From Emydura subglobosa (taxonomy: Eukaryota; Chordata; Testudines; Chelidae), in assembly GCA_007922225.1 (NCBI GenBank), contig ML679974.1, positions 2,593,105 through 2,657,104 of the forward strand: DNA of 64,000 nucleotides, written 5' to 3'. This document shows, in pieces, positions 30,241 through 42,889 of this stretch. Within the stretch, counting starts at the first letter, position 1. Each line of letters opens with the position of its first letter. Under the pieces are notes generated by a model that did no database searches, was not told the DNA's origin, and saw nothing but the letters and a program-made list of their open reading frames with translations. Made by a program: the position numbers and the translations under genes.

Positions 30241-30940
30241 AGCTCTCTTACCCTGGTAATGAACATTCTATCTAACCTTAGACAGATTTTTTTGAATTTT
30301 ACTTTTGTACAGCATAGAATGCTTTATTGTTGGCTGCATACAAAAAAGTTAAGAAACAAAACGAAGTCAAATAATATTTTCCATGCACCAGACTGAAACA
30401 GGGAAATACAAATAAATAATTTTAAGTATCTGACAAAAGATACTTAAAGACTACGTTTGTTCACCAAAATGTAAAATGCTATGGGAAAAAATGGACACGA
30501 TAAAAGACAAGATCTTGTAAAGGGACACCGTCAACTTGAAATCTAGTCCATTACCAAAAAAAGTGAGTTAAAAATAATTTCAGTTCCTCTATCTGCCCTT
30601 GAATTCCCCTGCCAATTTTTATAGTTTTACTGTTTAGAGACCTTAATAGAATCAACTGCCTCCAGAGCACCCCTTCCTGGTCAGGGCTGCCTCTGCAGTG
30701 TCCTGCCTCTGTTTCCTCTTCTTCAGGGCTTCTTAAACAAATTCCACACAAGTCAAAGGAAATTAAACATTCCCCACCTGGGGTCCAGTTTATTCAGTAC
30801 TCAGGTCCAATGGCCTTCAGGTCCCAACCCCAGTTCAGTGCCTCTGTACTGATAATCCAATATAACACAAAGTCCTTCAAAATAAACTCATACAGTCCTC
30901 ATCCCAGTTTCAGCTTCTCCCTGAGGTTCCGTGTTATAGA
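30241..30940. other. Unclassified, possibly repetitive
   Basis: No supported gene. Some wording near 30640-30940 looks like interspersed repeat, but I cannot name a family. Confidence 0.3.
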
Positions 30941-31075
30941 CTCATAGACTTTAAGGTCAGAAGGGACCATCATGATCATCTAGTCTGACCACCTGCCCAT
31001 TACAGGCCACAGAACTTTACCCACCCACTCCTGTAATAGACCCCTAACCTCTGGCTGAGTTACTGAAGGCCTTAA
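30941..31075 (-). mobile_element. CR1-family 3' tail
   Basis: 'atagactcatagactttaag', 'cagaagggaccatcatgatc', 'atctagtctgaccacctgc' and 'cccacccactcctg' occur in the order of a common sauropsid CR1-type 3' end, lying on the minus strand. Confidence 0.65.
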
Positions 31076-31235
31076 TTCATAGTTTTAAGACTTCAAGCTA
31101 CAGAGAATCCACCATTTACACTAGTTGAAACCTGCACCTCCCTCCTGTAGTTTGTCTTTCTCCACAGGCCTTTCCCACTGGTGCCTTCCCCTGCTTACTC
31201 AGGGTCCTGCAGGAGCCTTTTTAGACCTGCTCTAT

Positions 31236-31483
31236 ACCTAAAACTTAGGTCAACCTAGCTACATCATTCACACCCCTCAGAGACACAGTTAAGCCAATAT
31301 AAGTCCCAGTGTAGACACTCACTAAGCCAACAGAAGAATTCTTCCATTGACTTAGCCACCTCTTAGCCACCTCTCAGAAGGATTTACTATGATAATGGGG
31401 GAAAAAACCTTCAATCACTGCAGCAAGTGTCTACAGTGCAGTAGCATAGCTACACCTGTGCCATTGTGGTGTAGACATATCCT
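31236..31483. mobile_element. Harbinger-type MITE, left end incomplete
   Basis: The right end GGTGTAGACATATCC matches the Harbinger/MITE terminus seen at 13319 and 50055. Internal 'gtgtagaca' and 'gtctacagtgcagtagcata' are typical. A clear left terminus is missing. Confidence 0.5.
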
Positions 31484-32710
31484 CACATTCTGCAGGCATG
31501 GCCACAGTTTCCTAGATTTCCCCATTTTTTGCCGCTTTCTGCTGCTTTCATACTGGAATCACCTGAATTCTCAGAAGTGGGGATTGTTCTGTAATCAGGG
31601 CTGGCAAAGCCCCAGCCCTCCAGCCATTAATATGTAAGCCACCTGGTTACAATTCCCTATTTTTAAAAATGTTTCCCCCTCCTTGTTGCTGTGAGAAAGA
31701 CCCACACAGACAGGGGAAGTTGCCTAAGGTCTCAATTCTGTGGACACTTTAAGCACTGTGAGTAGTGCCTTCAAATAGATGGTGTGAGTAAAGATAAGCA
31801 AGTGTTAATATTTGCAGAATCGGGGCTCAAATGATTGACTACAATGGGGAAACAGTGAAATTGACTATACACAAAGTTCTGTCAAAATTTAAAAATTAGA
31901 GACTAGATTGTGGGTTTTTTTCCCTCAGTTACAGTCATCTTAGATGTAAGTTGTAACAATAGTAGATACAATTTTTTCAAATAGAAGTGTGATTTTTAAG
32001 ATGAAGGTGTCCCTTAAAATTAATACATATATTTGTACAAGATTATGCAATAGGCAGTCTTCTTCTGTAATTGGGAAAAGCAGAAACATTGATATTTTAA
32101 CTTGATGAATAACTCTTTCCCCACATCCTCATTGTGACTGTGTAATTTTATCATTGGCTAGCCAATGTCTTCACACACAAACATATCCAGTCCCCCGTAA
32201 GGCTTGTTTTCTGCTACTTCCTGAGATGCTTTTTTAGTGATGATGCTGCCATATGCTCTCTCTCCTGATGTTTCACGCTGTTCATCTCTGCATCTGAAGG
32301 GCTGAGAGGGAGGAAAATCCAAGAGCCACAGCTCAAGCAGGCTGTAGAAGGGTTGTTTACAGCTGCAGTCTTCCCCAGAAAAACTCATGCCTGTTTTTAT
32401 ACGGTGGTGCCATAGGGATGAGCAATCCTGCCCCCAACCCCTTGTAATGCCTCATGATTGATAAGGGGGCTGGTTAATCTGATTCATAACATAACCGTTC
32501 CCTTTCTCCTACTGCTTCCTGACAACCCACTCCAGCCTGTTTAGAAGCTGTCCTTCCTTCACCAAAACATGCTAGTGTTTCAGTTTCTTTACTCCTCCGA
32601 AGCAACTATGGATTTAGCACTACAGTTAACTGAGGGGTCTTGTTAATTTGTGTTTTCTATCCATGTCCCAGAAACAGCATTTTCCATTACTGCTGAGCTT
32701 CTAACAGTGT

Positions 32711-33860
32711 CTGTCTGTTTTAGAGAGACAAGGTGGGTGAGGTAATATCTTTTATTGGACCAATTTGAGTGGGTGAGAGAGACAAATTTTTGAGCTTACA
32801 CAGAGTTCTTTTTCAGGAATGGGAAACACACTCAGTGTGTCACAGCTAAATACAAGATGGAACAGATTATTTAGTATAGGTAGTTAATGTGTATTTCAAA
32901 GGACTATTCAAGGTGAAGTGGCCCATTAACACCCCTCCAAACATGAGGGGGAAAGGCAGCTGGGGGGGGCAAAATGTTACTAATGGGTTATAAGCCATAA
33001 ATCCAGTCTCTATTCAGTCCGCGATTGTTAGTGAAAGTTATGAAATTAAGCTCCCAAGCTTTTGAAAGCGTTGTGGAGGTTTTCTTTGAGGATGAGGACT
33101 GACAGGTCAGACATAGAGTGATCGCTTTGTGAAAAACGTTCATCCATAGGTGATAAGCTATTTTCGTCTTTTATTGTTTCCTGTGTGAGTTCATTTGAGA
33201 GCATAGTGATTGTCTGCTTTCACCCACATAGTTGTTGCTGGGACATTTAGTACGGTGAATGATGTACATTACATGTTGTGATAAGAATGTGTAGGATCCA
33301 GGGATCCTGAAGGGTGTGGTGTGGGAGTGTTGATCTTCATAAAGGTGGAGGCATGTCTACAAGTTTTGCATCTGTTGTTCTGGCAGGATCTGGTGCCACT
33401 TTGAGTTGCTGGGTCCTGGTCCGTGGTGAACTGGTTTCTGATGGTGAGATTGGAGAGTTTGGGGATTGTTTGAAGGCCAGAAGAGGGGGTTCAGGAAAAA
33501 TTTCTTTCAGGATGGGGTCCCCATCAACTAATTGTAATTGTTTGATGGCACCCTGAATGGGTTCCAGTGTGAGATGCCAGGGGACAATTAGGGATGTGTC
33601 ACCTGAGGGGGTTTTATTTCTGTATTGAAGCAGGTTCTCTCGGCATATATGGGTGGCCTGTTCCAGGGTGTGATCTGGTTCTCTGGTGGAGGGTCATTTG
33701 GTGAAGGCAGTTTTGATGTGTTAAGGTGTATATCCATCCTGGACTTTCTCCTCAGAGCATATTCTGTGGTATCTAAGTGCCTGGCAGTAGATAACAGATT
33801 TCTTGGTGTGTTTGGGGTGGTTACTGGGTCTTTAAAGATAGGTGTGGTGATTTCTCATTA
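32711..33860 (-). mobile_element. Penelope-like element remnant with GIY-YIG endonuclease coding
   Basis: On the minus strand, 33165-33420 encodes NNRCKTCRHASTF followed, with stops, by YIIHRTKCPSNNYVGESRQS and LCSQMNSH. This is the Cys-motif linker and GIY-YIG core typical of Penelope-like retroelements. The end at 32711-32800 contains 'gacaaggtgggtgaggtaat', a recurrent PLE 3' block. Several stops and frame changes mean it is dead. Bases 33420-33860 encode the end of the RT-to-endonuclease linker. Confidence 0.7.
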
Positions 33861-36800
33861 AGTATTTATATTGCACACATTACTGTGGTATCAAAGTATT
33901 TGTGTGTCATGCTGAGACAGATCTGGGAATTTATCTTAAATGTAGCTAACGTTTCTAGAAGATCTGCCAGCCAAGGTCCACATGCTTCTTCCCCAAGCTC
34001 TGTAAAAGCAAATGGAGGAAAATAAAGTAATTTTAAATGTCTAAGCACTAAGTGGCATATAGCTGCCAGAGATGTCAGAGAACTGTCACCCCAAGGGTCC
34101 CTGTCTTCCTGGGGCATCTGTGCATGCCCATTAGTTTGACCAACTTGGAGTCTGAGGAGAATGTACTTGGTCTGTGGCTTTGGGAGACAGGACCAAAACA
34201 TAAATCAAAGGACACAAATCCATTGGTATTTGGGCACTGAGTCCCACAATCTCATCCAGCCATGCAGATATTCCCCTCTGGACTTCCCACCAACAAGGTA
34301 GGACATGAGGGCCAGTAGGTTGTGCTCTGTGACTCCTCTGAAGGGGTATCACACTACATTCAGCAGAAAGTAATTGTTTCTGCAAGCAGTACAAACTTTC
34401 TACACATTTTACTGCAATTCACCTGCAGTTCTGGGTGAGGAAGTGTGCCGCTTAGTGCAACTCCTCCCCTTGCCTTTTAGCCCAGACCACTTTTTCTACC
34501 CAGCCCATCAGCCACATAGATTTTTTGTGTTGTGGGGAAAAGGTAGCTAGATAGTGTGTGGCTAGGGCTACCTAGATATCTATTTTTCCCCTCTACCTGT
34601 GGTTTCCCACATTTCCCATGTAATGTGGTGGACTCTGTTGTTTTGTTCCCTCCACACGGTACAGTGTGGGGAGTGTAGGGACCCAGACCAGTTACTGGAC
34701 TCAGCAGCCAATCAGTTGAGGAAGAAACTAAACTTAGGTTTAGATATTACAGTCTAAGATCAAGATATGGACTTTTGGTGTCGATGTTTGAAACCAATGT
34801 AATTATCATATGCTATGAACAGAAAAGTTGGTCAGCAAGGGACTCTCTGAGCCAAAAGCAACAAGAATGAATAAAATATACAGATAGAAGGCAAGGTTGT
34901 GCTGTGCTCTAAGGATCAGCTTTATAGGATCAGCACTGAGTGCAGTGCTGTGGTAATTAGTACAATACCATCTTAGAGAAATCCTATGCCATTTACATAC
35001 ACTCTCTGGCTTTATTGCAGGGCTCCCAAGGGATTCTAAGCTAAAGGTAATGGGGACAAATTGCTTAGTGTATTGTTCGATAAAAGCGAGCCATGGGTCA
35101 AAGAAAAGCCTTGAAAGTGAAAGCTACAGGCAGAATGAAGAAATATAATTAACCTTAGATTCACACTAAAATAATAATTCAGCTTTAAATAGATTGATGT
35201 CAGTAATGCAGAAGCACATCTTATAGGTTGGCACCAGCTCTTGTATGAGGCACATGAATAGACCTATTGTGTCATCTGTCATCACAAAAGGCAACTACAA
35301 AAGCTGAAACCCCATTCTACATGTCACCTGCATCTATCATTACTGCTTGCATGATGAAGAGCTTGCATTATCTGTGTTCATGATAGCTACCATCACAATG
35401 ATAGTCTCCACCTGATGTATAACTTGCTCTAACATTAGTGTCTGTGACAAAGCAAAAGAAATCTATAAGTGAACCTGGTGCACATTTGCATGATAGCCAA
35501 GTAGACACTGACTGTTGGAAATCCAAGTCAAATACATTACTTACACTGCCAGTTATCTTTTTTCTTCAAGTTATTATTTAATTGCTTAAAGCTTTGGAGA
35601 CTTGTCGTTATCATTATCATGCCAAATCAGCAGTTAAACAACTCCAGAATTTCTTCAAGCCATGTGGATTGGAAGAGAAGTAGAGGCTGCCAGAATTGAA
35701 GAAAATGCATGTCCTGAGATTATACGTGTATCGAGAAAGGAATTGAAGAGTATGCAAGATTAGGTGTGCATCAAGAATCTCAAATCAATATTGACTGAAA
35801 GGTGCAAGCTGTTACATGCACTTATCTATAACATACACTATTGCATGCTCTACCTTATCCCGTCAGTGTTTTTTCTCTTAATACCCTTACTATTATTTTG
35901 CAGCTCTAGCACAGTAAGATGTCCCCTGACAACACACTGCTCTTCCTAATCTCTTTCCCAGCTTTATGAGTCTCTGAAAATGAGTATTCTATTCCTCTGT
36001 CCCGCCGCAGGTCTTGGCAACATAAATTCATTTTGGTACTGCCACGTCTTTGACAAACAGACAATGTTAACATGTGACTCAGTCATTTTCTATATTTCTT
36101 AAAATATTGCCATATTATTCTACAAAGTAAGAACTACAGGATTTTTGGGCCAAATTAATCACTGGTCAAATTATATTGATTTCAATGGAATTAAATTAGG
36201 AAGAATTTTGAGATTATGGGTCTTCTGTTTAGCCCTCTTTTTTGTTCTGGGTGGGGATCTTGTCAGTTCTATGAGAAAACTCATGACTTGTAGGGATTTT
36301 GTTTAATCGAAAGTCTCAGGTTTTGTCATACACATGCCACCACCACCTTTGCTGTTGGGCTGGCTCCCAGGAAGAGGCTATATGCTTTGAATTTCAGAGA
36401 GATGCCACTTGGCTGTAAATAGATCAGCCACCATTAAAACTGTACCCTGGGAATGCATCTGAAGCACAGAGAAGAGCTATAGAAGAGAAAGAGAAGTTGT
36501 TCTTGGCTCCCAAGCTTCTTTATGATGGCACTGAAAAGAGTGATTTAGAAAGTTAATAGAGTGGCAGGTGGAAACCATTCAAAACTCATGGATGTCACTA
36601 ATTTTCATAAAATTAATGATTTAATCAAAATATTCCTTGTAATTCTTCCCAGTTTTTGAGTGACAAAAATCACGGTCCTAATTATGAATCTGAGACAGAT
36701 CTGTGTTTTATGTTTTGGTTCTTTTAAAATAAATAAATAAAAAAGCCACAGGGAATCCTCCTTTAGGGACTTAGAAATCTATGGTTAGGGATCTCAGAGA

Positions 36801-37008
36801 ATTCATCCAGAACCCTGAACAAAATATCCTTTTATTACTAATTTATGAAAGATAAACAAATCTCCCCTGAGCTTTCCTGCAGGCCCAGCTTCCTGCTCTT
36901 TTCTTCCACAACACTCTAAAGCCTAAAGCTCCTATTACAGCTCTGCCAGGATCTTCCTAATACCTCATTGATTAGTCATTAGGATTGGATAGGGGATGGA
37001 TTAAATTG
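33861..37008. other. Intergenic, nothing recognised
   Basis: AT-rich DNA, no supported genes. Short ORFs lack codon structure or family motifs. Confidence 0.4.
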
Positions 37009-37153
37009 CATAGCCCCTGACATGTGAATGATTTCTCATGTTGCTCAGAGAAGGGTCTGAGAAGATCTTGTTTAGTATTTACACAAGTCTTGGCTTGCAC
37101 TCCTTGTGAAAAACATCTTTTTGCTGTTTTGTATATTTTCAGCCATCTGTACT
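37009..37153 (+). repeat. 145-bp direct repeat, copy 1
   Basis: Near-identical (about 5 differences in 145) to 38832-38976. It runs from 'catagcccctga' to 'cagccatctgtact'. It bounds the LTR-like unit on its left. Confidence 0.93.
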
Positions 37154-38832
37154 GTCAGAACGTATGTTGCATGAAATGGCACCCACGTGCTAACCGACCC
37201 GTTGGTGACACTTAACTTCTCCAGGCTTTCATAGCAACTCGGGTCTGATCTGGTTATTTGGTCTTGTTGGGGAGCGGTTGACTCAGCAGTACGTAGCAAA
37301 ACGGCCAGTAAGAAGCAAAGGGGGTTTGGCTGCTGGCAGTTTGAAAATCTGTAGCCAGTGCTTTGTAAGCCTGACTATAAAGCTTACGAGCGGGGAAAAG
37401 CTCAGGCAGAGAGGAAGAACAAACAGCTGCATCTAAAGCTCCGCGTTGCTTTGGCGGGTTGACGCACCGAACTAGCCTGACTCCCCCGGACCTGATCACT
37501 CCTGGGGACTCTCTCCAATCTGCAGAACCCAGCGCAGATTGCTACTGAACCCTTCATCTGAAAAGAAATGTTACAATTGTATCCTTTTTAGTGGTAAGCT
37601 GTTAGTGTTAGCTATAAAATGGATAGAGAACTGGCTAGAGCATTGGGCTCAACGAGTAGTGATCAATTGCTCCATGTCTAGCTGGCAACCGGTCACAAGC
37701 GGAGTGCCCCAGGGGACGGTCCTGGGGCCGGTTTTGTTCAACATCTTCATTAATGATCTGGAGGATGGGGTAGATTGCACTATCAGCAAGTTTGCGGATG
37801 ACACTAAGCTGGGGGGAGTGGTAGATACCCTGGAAGGTAGGGATAGGATACAGAAGGACCTAAACAAACTGGAGGATTGGGCCAAAAGAAATCTAATGAG
37901 GTTCAACAAAGATAAGTGCAGAGTCCTCCACTGAGGAAGGAAGAATCCCATGCACAGCTATAGACTGGGGACTGATGAGCTAGGCAGCAGCTCTGCAGAA
38001 AAGGACTTGGGGGTAACAGTGGATAAAAATATGGATATGAGTCAGCAGTGTGCCTTGGTTGTCAAGAAGGCTAATGGCATATTGGGCTGCATTAGGAGGG
38101 GCATTGCCAGCAGGTCACGGGAAGTGATTATTCCCCTCTATTCGGCATTGGTGAGGCCACATTTAGAATATTGTGTCCAGTTTTGGGCCCCCCACTACAA
38201 AAAGGATGTGGACAAGTTGGAGAGAGTACAGTGGAGGGCAGCCAAAATGATTAGGGGGCTGGAGCACAGGACTTATGAGGAGAGGCTAAGGGAACTGGGC
38301 TTGTTTAGTCTGCAAAAGAGAAGAATGAGGGGGGATTTGATAGCAGCCTTTAACTACCTGAAAGGGGGTTCCAGGGAGGATGGGGCTAGGCTGTTCTCGG
38401 TGGCGGCAGATGACAGAACAAGGAGCAATGGTCTCAAGTTGCAGGGGGGGAGGTCTAGGCTGGACATTAGGAAAAAGTTTTTCACGAGGAGGGTGGTGAA
38501 GCACTGAAATGGGTTACCTAGAGAGGTTGTGGAATCTCCATCTTTAGAGGTCTTTAAGCTGAGGCTTGACAAAGCCCTGGCTGGGATGATATAGCTGAAG
38601 TAGTCCTGCTTTGAGCAGGGAGTTGGACTAGATGACCTCCTGAGGTCCCTTCCAACTCTAATATTCTATGATTCATGTAGAGCGCTGTAAAGAATTCTCT
38701 GTGTATAATTGAATGAAGTAGTGTTTAGAGAGTGGGTTAGAGCATTGTGTTAGGTTGTTTATAATCTAATAAACCTTTTGATTTTCCCATCGCCTTCTCT
38801 GTTAGTCCTTCACTTGTATCCCGAACCTATAC
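37153..38832 (+). mobile_element. LTR-like unit split by a CR1
   Basis: The unit starts TGTCAGAACG and ends CCGAACCTATACA. Outside the CR1 it is about 620 bp with a TATA-like string (37376-37381) and an AATAAA (38768-38773) near the right end, as in a solo LTR. No internal region or matching short target duplication is seen. Instead a 145-bp direct repeat flanks it. Confidence 0.5.
37612..38674 (+). mobile_element. Young CR1 LINE, 5'-truncated
   Basis: Encodes the CR1 RT from KWIENWLEH through [20 protein letters not shown] and the intact catalytic FADDTKLGG to the C-terminus, then the CR1 3' end closing in 'attctatgattc'. A stop at codon HH-to-TGA near 37932 and another near 38505 interrupt the frame. 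It is very similar to the copy at 45839-48799. No clear target duplication. Confidence 0.92.
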
Positions 38833-38976
38833 ATAGCCCCTGATATGTGAATGATTTCTCATGTTGCTCAGAGAAGGTTCTGAAAAGATCTTGTTTGGTA
38901 TTTACACAAGTCTTGGCTTGCACTCCTTGTGAAAAACATCTTTTTGCTGTTCTGTATATTTTCAGCCATCTGTACT
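38832..38976 (+). repeat. 145-bp direct repeat, copy 2
   Basis: Second copy of 37009-37153, with about 3-4% divergence, immediately right of the LTR-like unit. Confidence 0.93.
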
Positions 38977-40180
38977 AATTAAGAAACAAACATACAGGAT
39001 AAAAGAGGAACTGCTCTCTCCATCTCCTCTTTCGCCTTTATCAGACGGTGGCCTAAAATGATGTACAAAGCATTGAACTGGTCTCAGCTGATGGATGGGG
39101 GTTATTATTATTTGTGAAGCACTGACAATGTGCTCAGCAGTACAGATAAATATATACTCCGCCTGTACAGTAATTTCTAGCCTATGATGCTATCTGATGT
39201 GTGGTGTTACTGGAGTTAACTCTCCACGTCGTCAGTAAAAATTCAAGAGTAATTACCTAGTAACTATTCTACACAATGCATAAGTAACCTTGGAATTCAC
39301 TGTGCCAAGATATTATTGAGGACAGAATATTAGTAGGACTCAGAAAAAGATTATGCATTTATAATCCAACCGCACAAAAACAGTTAAAACAGTTAAGTTA
39401 AAAAAGTAAAGTTGCTTTAAGGCAAAATCCAGCCACATAAGCCTTTAAAAAGCAAGGAAATGATCAGTAAAGGGCATCTTCTTTATAATACTTTGACACC
39501 CACACAACATACTAATTAGATAGACTCTGCACCTCCACTTTCCATCTCCAGTAGATAAAACTGCACACTACACAAAATATGTTAATCTCACTTGTGCTGT
39601 AATGCAAAACCTTAACTGTCACCTAATAAGAATGTTCTCAGTTACATTAGATAAGATTAAAAAGTACAAGGCATATAAAACCTCATGCTTCAGGGCAGAA
39701 GCCAAGCAGCAGTTGCCTAGGGTCAGGAAGATACTTCCTCCATGAGCAGGTTATTATATAATTGTACATAGTGGAATTTTCTTGCATCTTCTTCTAAAGC
39801 AACTGCCAGAGGTATGGTGGACCATTGATCTAATCCAGTATGCCAATTTCTATGTTTCTAACCTGCACATTATTGGCAGTAATAATAATTTAAAAACAGG
39901 CATGATTAATATTTGAAGGATAGGAATTCAGGCTCCAGGCTGAGAGTGCTTCAGATGCAATATCTGGAGCCTGACCCAACTCCCAATTAAATAAATGGAG
40001 CTGGATCAGGCCTTTCAGGAGGAGGAAGCACCTGATATCTCTTTTTAGCTACTCTCCTCCTGACCCAGGTAACTTAGAAGTAATATTGGTAGGTTCTAGA
40101 GAAAGCCATATGGAGTACTCTTCAGTTAGAAGGAAGGCTGGCCAAACTCACAATGGGGACTAGGAAGAATAAATGGAGAA
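38977..40180. other. Intergenic, nothing firmly recognised
   Basis: AT-rich. A possible SINE-like trace lies near 39110-39170, too short to name. Confidence 0.35.
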
Positions 40181-40189
40181 CAGTGTAAC

Positions 40190-40405
40190 ATGGCTCCAAA
40201 GTCTGTAAGTACCTACCCAAAGATGATACTAGAGGGATCTTTAATCTAGCAGACAAAGGCATAATAAGATCCAATGGCTGGAAGTTGAAGCTAGAAAAAT
40301 TCAAATTGGCAATGAAGCACAAAATTTTAAGTGAAGGTAATTAACCATTAGAACAGATTACCAGGGGATGTGGGAGATTATCCATCACTTTAAATCTTTT
40401 TAAGT
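40190..40405 (+). mobile_element. Old CR1/L3 3' fragment
   Basis: 'ggctggaagttgaagctaga', 'gtaattaaccattagaacag' and 'ttaccaggggatgtgggaga' followed by 'tccatcactttaaat' occur in the order of ancient CR1/L3 3' regions. Confidence 0.65.
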
Positions 40406-40409
40406 GCAA

Positions 40410-41010
40410 TGGCTGGGAGCTGGGAGAGAGTCAGGCTGGGGTTCCCCACAGTGACTGGGAGCTGTGGGGTACCCGTGGCGGCTGAGAGCTCCGGGGACCC
40501 CAGCCATCAACTGCAGCGGGTGGTGGGGTTCCCGGAGCTCAGAGTCACTGCTGGCAGTAGAGGGACCTCAGAGCTATCGTGAGCAGCAGAAGGATCCTGG
40601 AGCTCTGAGGTCTCCCCACTACCTGTGGCTTGGAGCTGCAGAGCTGCCACCTGCACTGGCTTGGGGCTCTGAGGTTTTGCTGCAGTGGCTCAGGGCTGCA
40701 GGGTCCCCACCGCCTGCGGGGCCCCTCCTGTCCGCTGTCGGTGGCAGCAGCTCTGAGCCGCAGGGCCCCCGCAGCGAGGTCCTGCTGATAGCAGCGTGGC
40801 CGGTGGCTTCAAGACACGGGGCCCCTGCTGCCCGCCCCTGCTGATAGCAGCGGGGTCCCTGCTGCTCTTCTCAGCTGACAGAAGTGGGGCAGGGTCACTG
40901 CTGCTGCCCAAGGCTTGGAGTGTGGGACCCCTGCTGCCAATCTAGGTGCTCGGAGCTGGGGATTTCCGCTGTTGCCCCCTGAGAGCTCCCCAGAAGCTGA
41001 CAGCTGCCAA
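40410..41010. repeat. GC-rich degenerate minisatellite
   Basis: Imperfect reiterations of units such as 'ggagctg', 'gggtcccc' and 'ctgctgatagcagc' with a period of roughly 45-60 bp. The ORFs here are by-products of repetition. Confidence 0.55.
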
Positions 41011-42600
41011 AAAGACTAATTTCATGAAGGTCCGTGCAAGTCACAGAATCTGTGACAGCTGTGAACTCCGTGACAAAGTCCTCTCTCTAGCTATAATTCT
41101 CTTTAGAAATGATGTAACTCCTTTGATTTCCGTGGAATTGCATCAAGAATGAACTTGTTCCATTTAAAATCAGTTCATCTTCCTCCTCAAGTGTTACCAA
41201 ACAAGACAACTAAAAGTATTTATTACTTTATACATAGAAGCCCACCAATAGTCCCTCCCCCCTCAAGAAATCTAAACAAACATCGTAGGGCCACTAAAAC
41301 ACATGCCATATTTCAGTGCTCAGTCTCCCAGCTCTTGCTATCCCCTCTCTTCTGTTTAAACGTTTTCTGTTTATACTGTCTAGCTAGATTGTAAGGTCTT
41401 TGGAAGAGAGATCTTGTCTTCATATCTCTCTGTAATCCACCTGTGACTTTTCCATGCCTAGGGTAGCCCACCTGAAAATGCCAAGGTCAGGGCAGCCTGC
41501 AACAGGACAGCAGATTCTCTCATACTGATGGCTAACACTGCAGTTAGATTCCCCAGCCAATTACAAACAGTGCTTCTGATTCCCCACACTGGTTATCAGG
41601 AAACTAAAACTAAAAAATTACACAGTCCCCATTTCAGTCTCTGTTTCCCAGTCAGCAAGTAGGTCCAGAAAAGAGATAAGTTATTTAAAACTCTATTCCC
41701 TTTACCAAAATGTTCTCCTGACCCCAAAGGGTCATTAGCCACATTGTCAGATTAATGTAAGTTTGGATCTTACCCAAAATACCACGCTGCCAGCCAATCC
41801 TTTAGTAGCTAAAACTAAAGGTTTATTATAAAAGGAAAGAAACACATGAGAAGAGAGATGTTAAATGATCAAAGCAATCAGATACCTACAAAGACTTAAA
41901 AGGCAGCTAGCTGCACCATCCCCATCTTGTCTTCATTCCTGCTTCCTACCTCTGGGTCAACTCATCTACAACTGAAGCTATGAAACAAAGGACTGAGACC
42001 CATCCAAGTACTGGATGTACACCAGAGGAACTCTACAAGCCTGCAAACTCCACAATTCTGCTGGGAATCTGATATATATAGCCTTTAATGTTCCTTTGTC
42101 ATGTGGCTTGTCCCAAACACAGCCACACAGCACATGGCATGGAAAAGCCTCAGAGTCCCCTGTCTTTGGGCATGTTCTTACATGCCTTTGTGACTCAAAG
42201 TGTAGCCCCTAGGCTTTTTCACTGGATTCATTGCACCTGTGAGTTCCCTTGATGGGCCATTAAACAGGTTTAGTGCTGCTGCCATCCTGTCTGGGGTGTC
42301 ACCCAGAAACTCAGTGTAAGTTTGAAATACAAATAGATCAGACATATTTAGAACTTATAATGCAAAATTGATACATATATATAAAGTGCTTACCAATCTT
42401 GGCGAATCATGACTTTCCCATCAGTACTTTGCATGGCATATCCTATACAATATTGTAATTTTGCAATATTGATATCGATAATATTATAAATGGTCACCCC
42501 TCATCCAGACAGTGTCACACCACCTCGCACACTATTGGTGTTATACAAAAACTGCCACAGGGTGGCTGGCCAGCTAAGGGGAGGTGACCTTCAGTTCCAC
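41011..42600. other. Unclassified, partly repeat-like
   Basis: No gene seen. 41460-42300 has the look of interspersed repeat (compare 'ccaatcctttagtagctaaa' near 41793), but I cannot assign ends or a family. Confidence 0.3.
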
Positions 42601-42601
42601 C

Positions 42602-42889
42602 TGTGACAGGATCATCTCATTGCCTATGTGGGGAAAATGGAGGAGGTTATATTTCTCAATCAGGCCTGGGGTATATAAAACAGAGGCCTGTGCAGAGCCA
42701 GAGAGGACTTTGGGGCTGGGCTGAGGTTTGGCCCAGCTGGGGGAAGAGGTGGAGGAAAGTGACTGTAAAGAGTGAGAAGGCTTCTGCAGGCTGGGGCTGA
42801 CTCGTGGAGGGGAGGGCATGCTGGATGGATCAGAGGGAGGCTGGGAAGGCTAAGTGCTTTTGAGGTGGGGCAGTAGCTTGTCAAAGAGA
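42602..42889 (+). other. Possible LTR-like or LINE 5' flank
   Basis: Begins TGTGACAGGATCATC, resembling the TGTGACAGGATCAGA start at 52500, and carries TATATAAAA near 42672. It may be an unrelated LTR piece or the LINE's 5' untranslated region. Confidence 0.25.

Noticed and set aside
30551..30751. 66-residue minus-strand ORF with a Cys-rich start
   Set aside because: No domain, no splice context and probable repeat surroundings.
40464..40844. 126-residue ORF
   Set aside because: By-product of a GC-rich minisatellite; no domain or codon signal.
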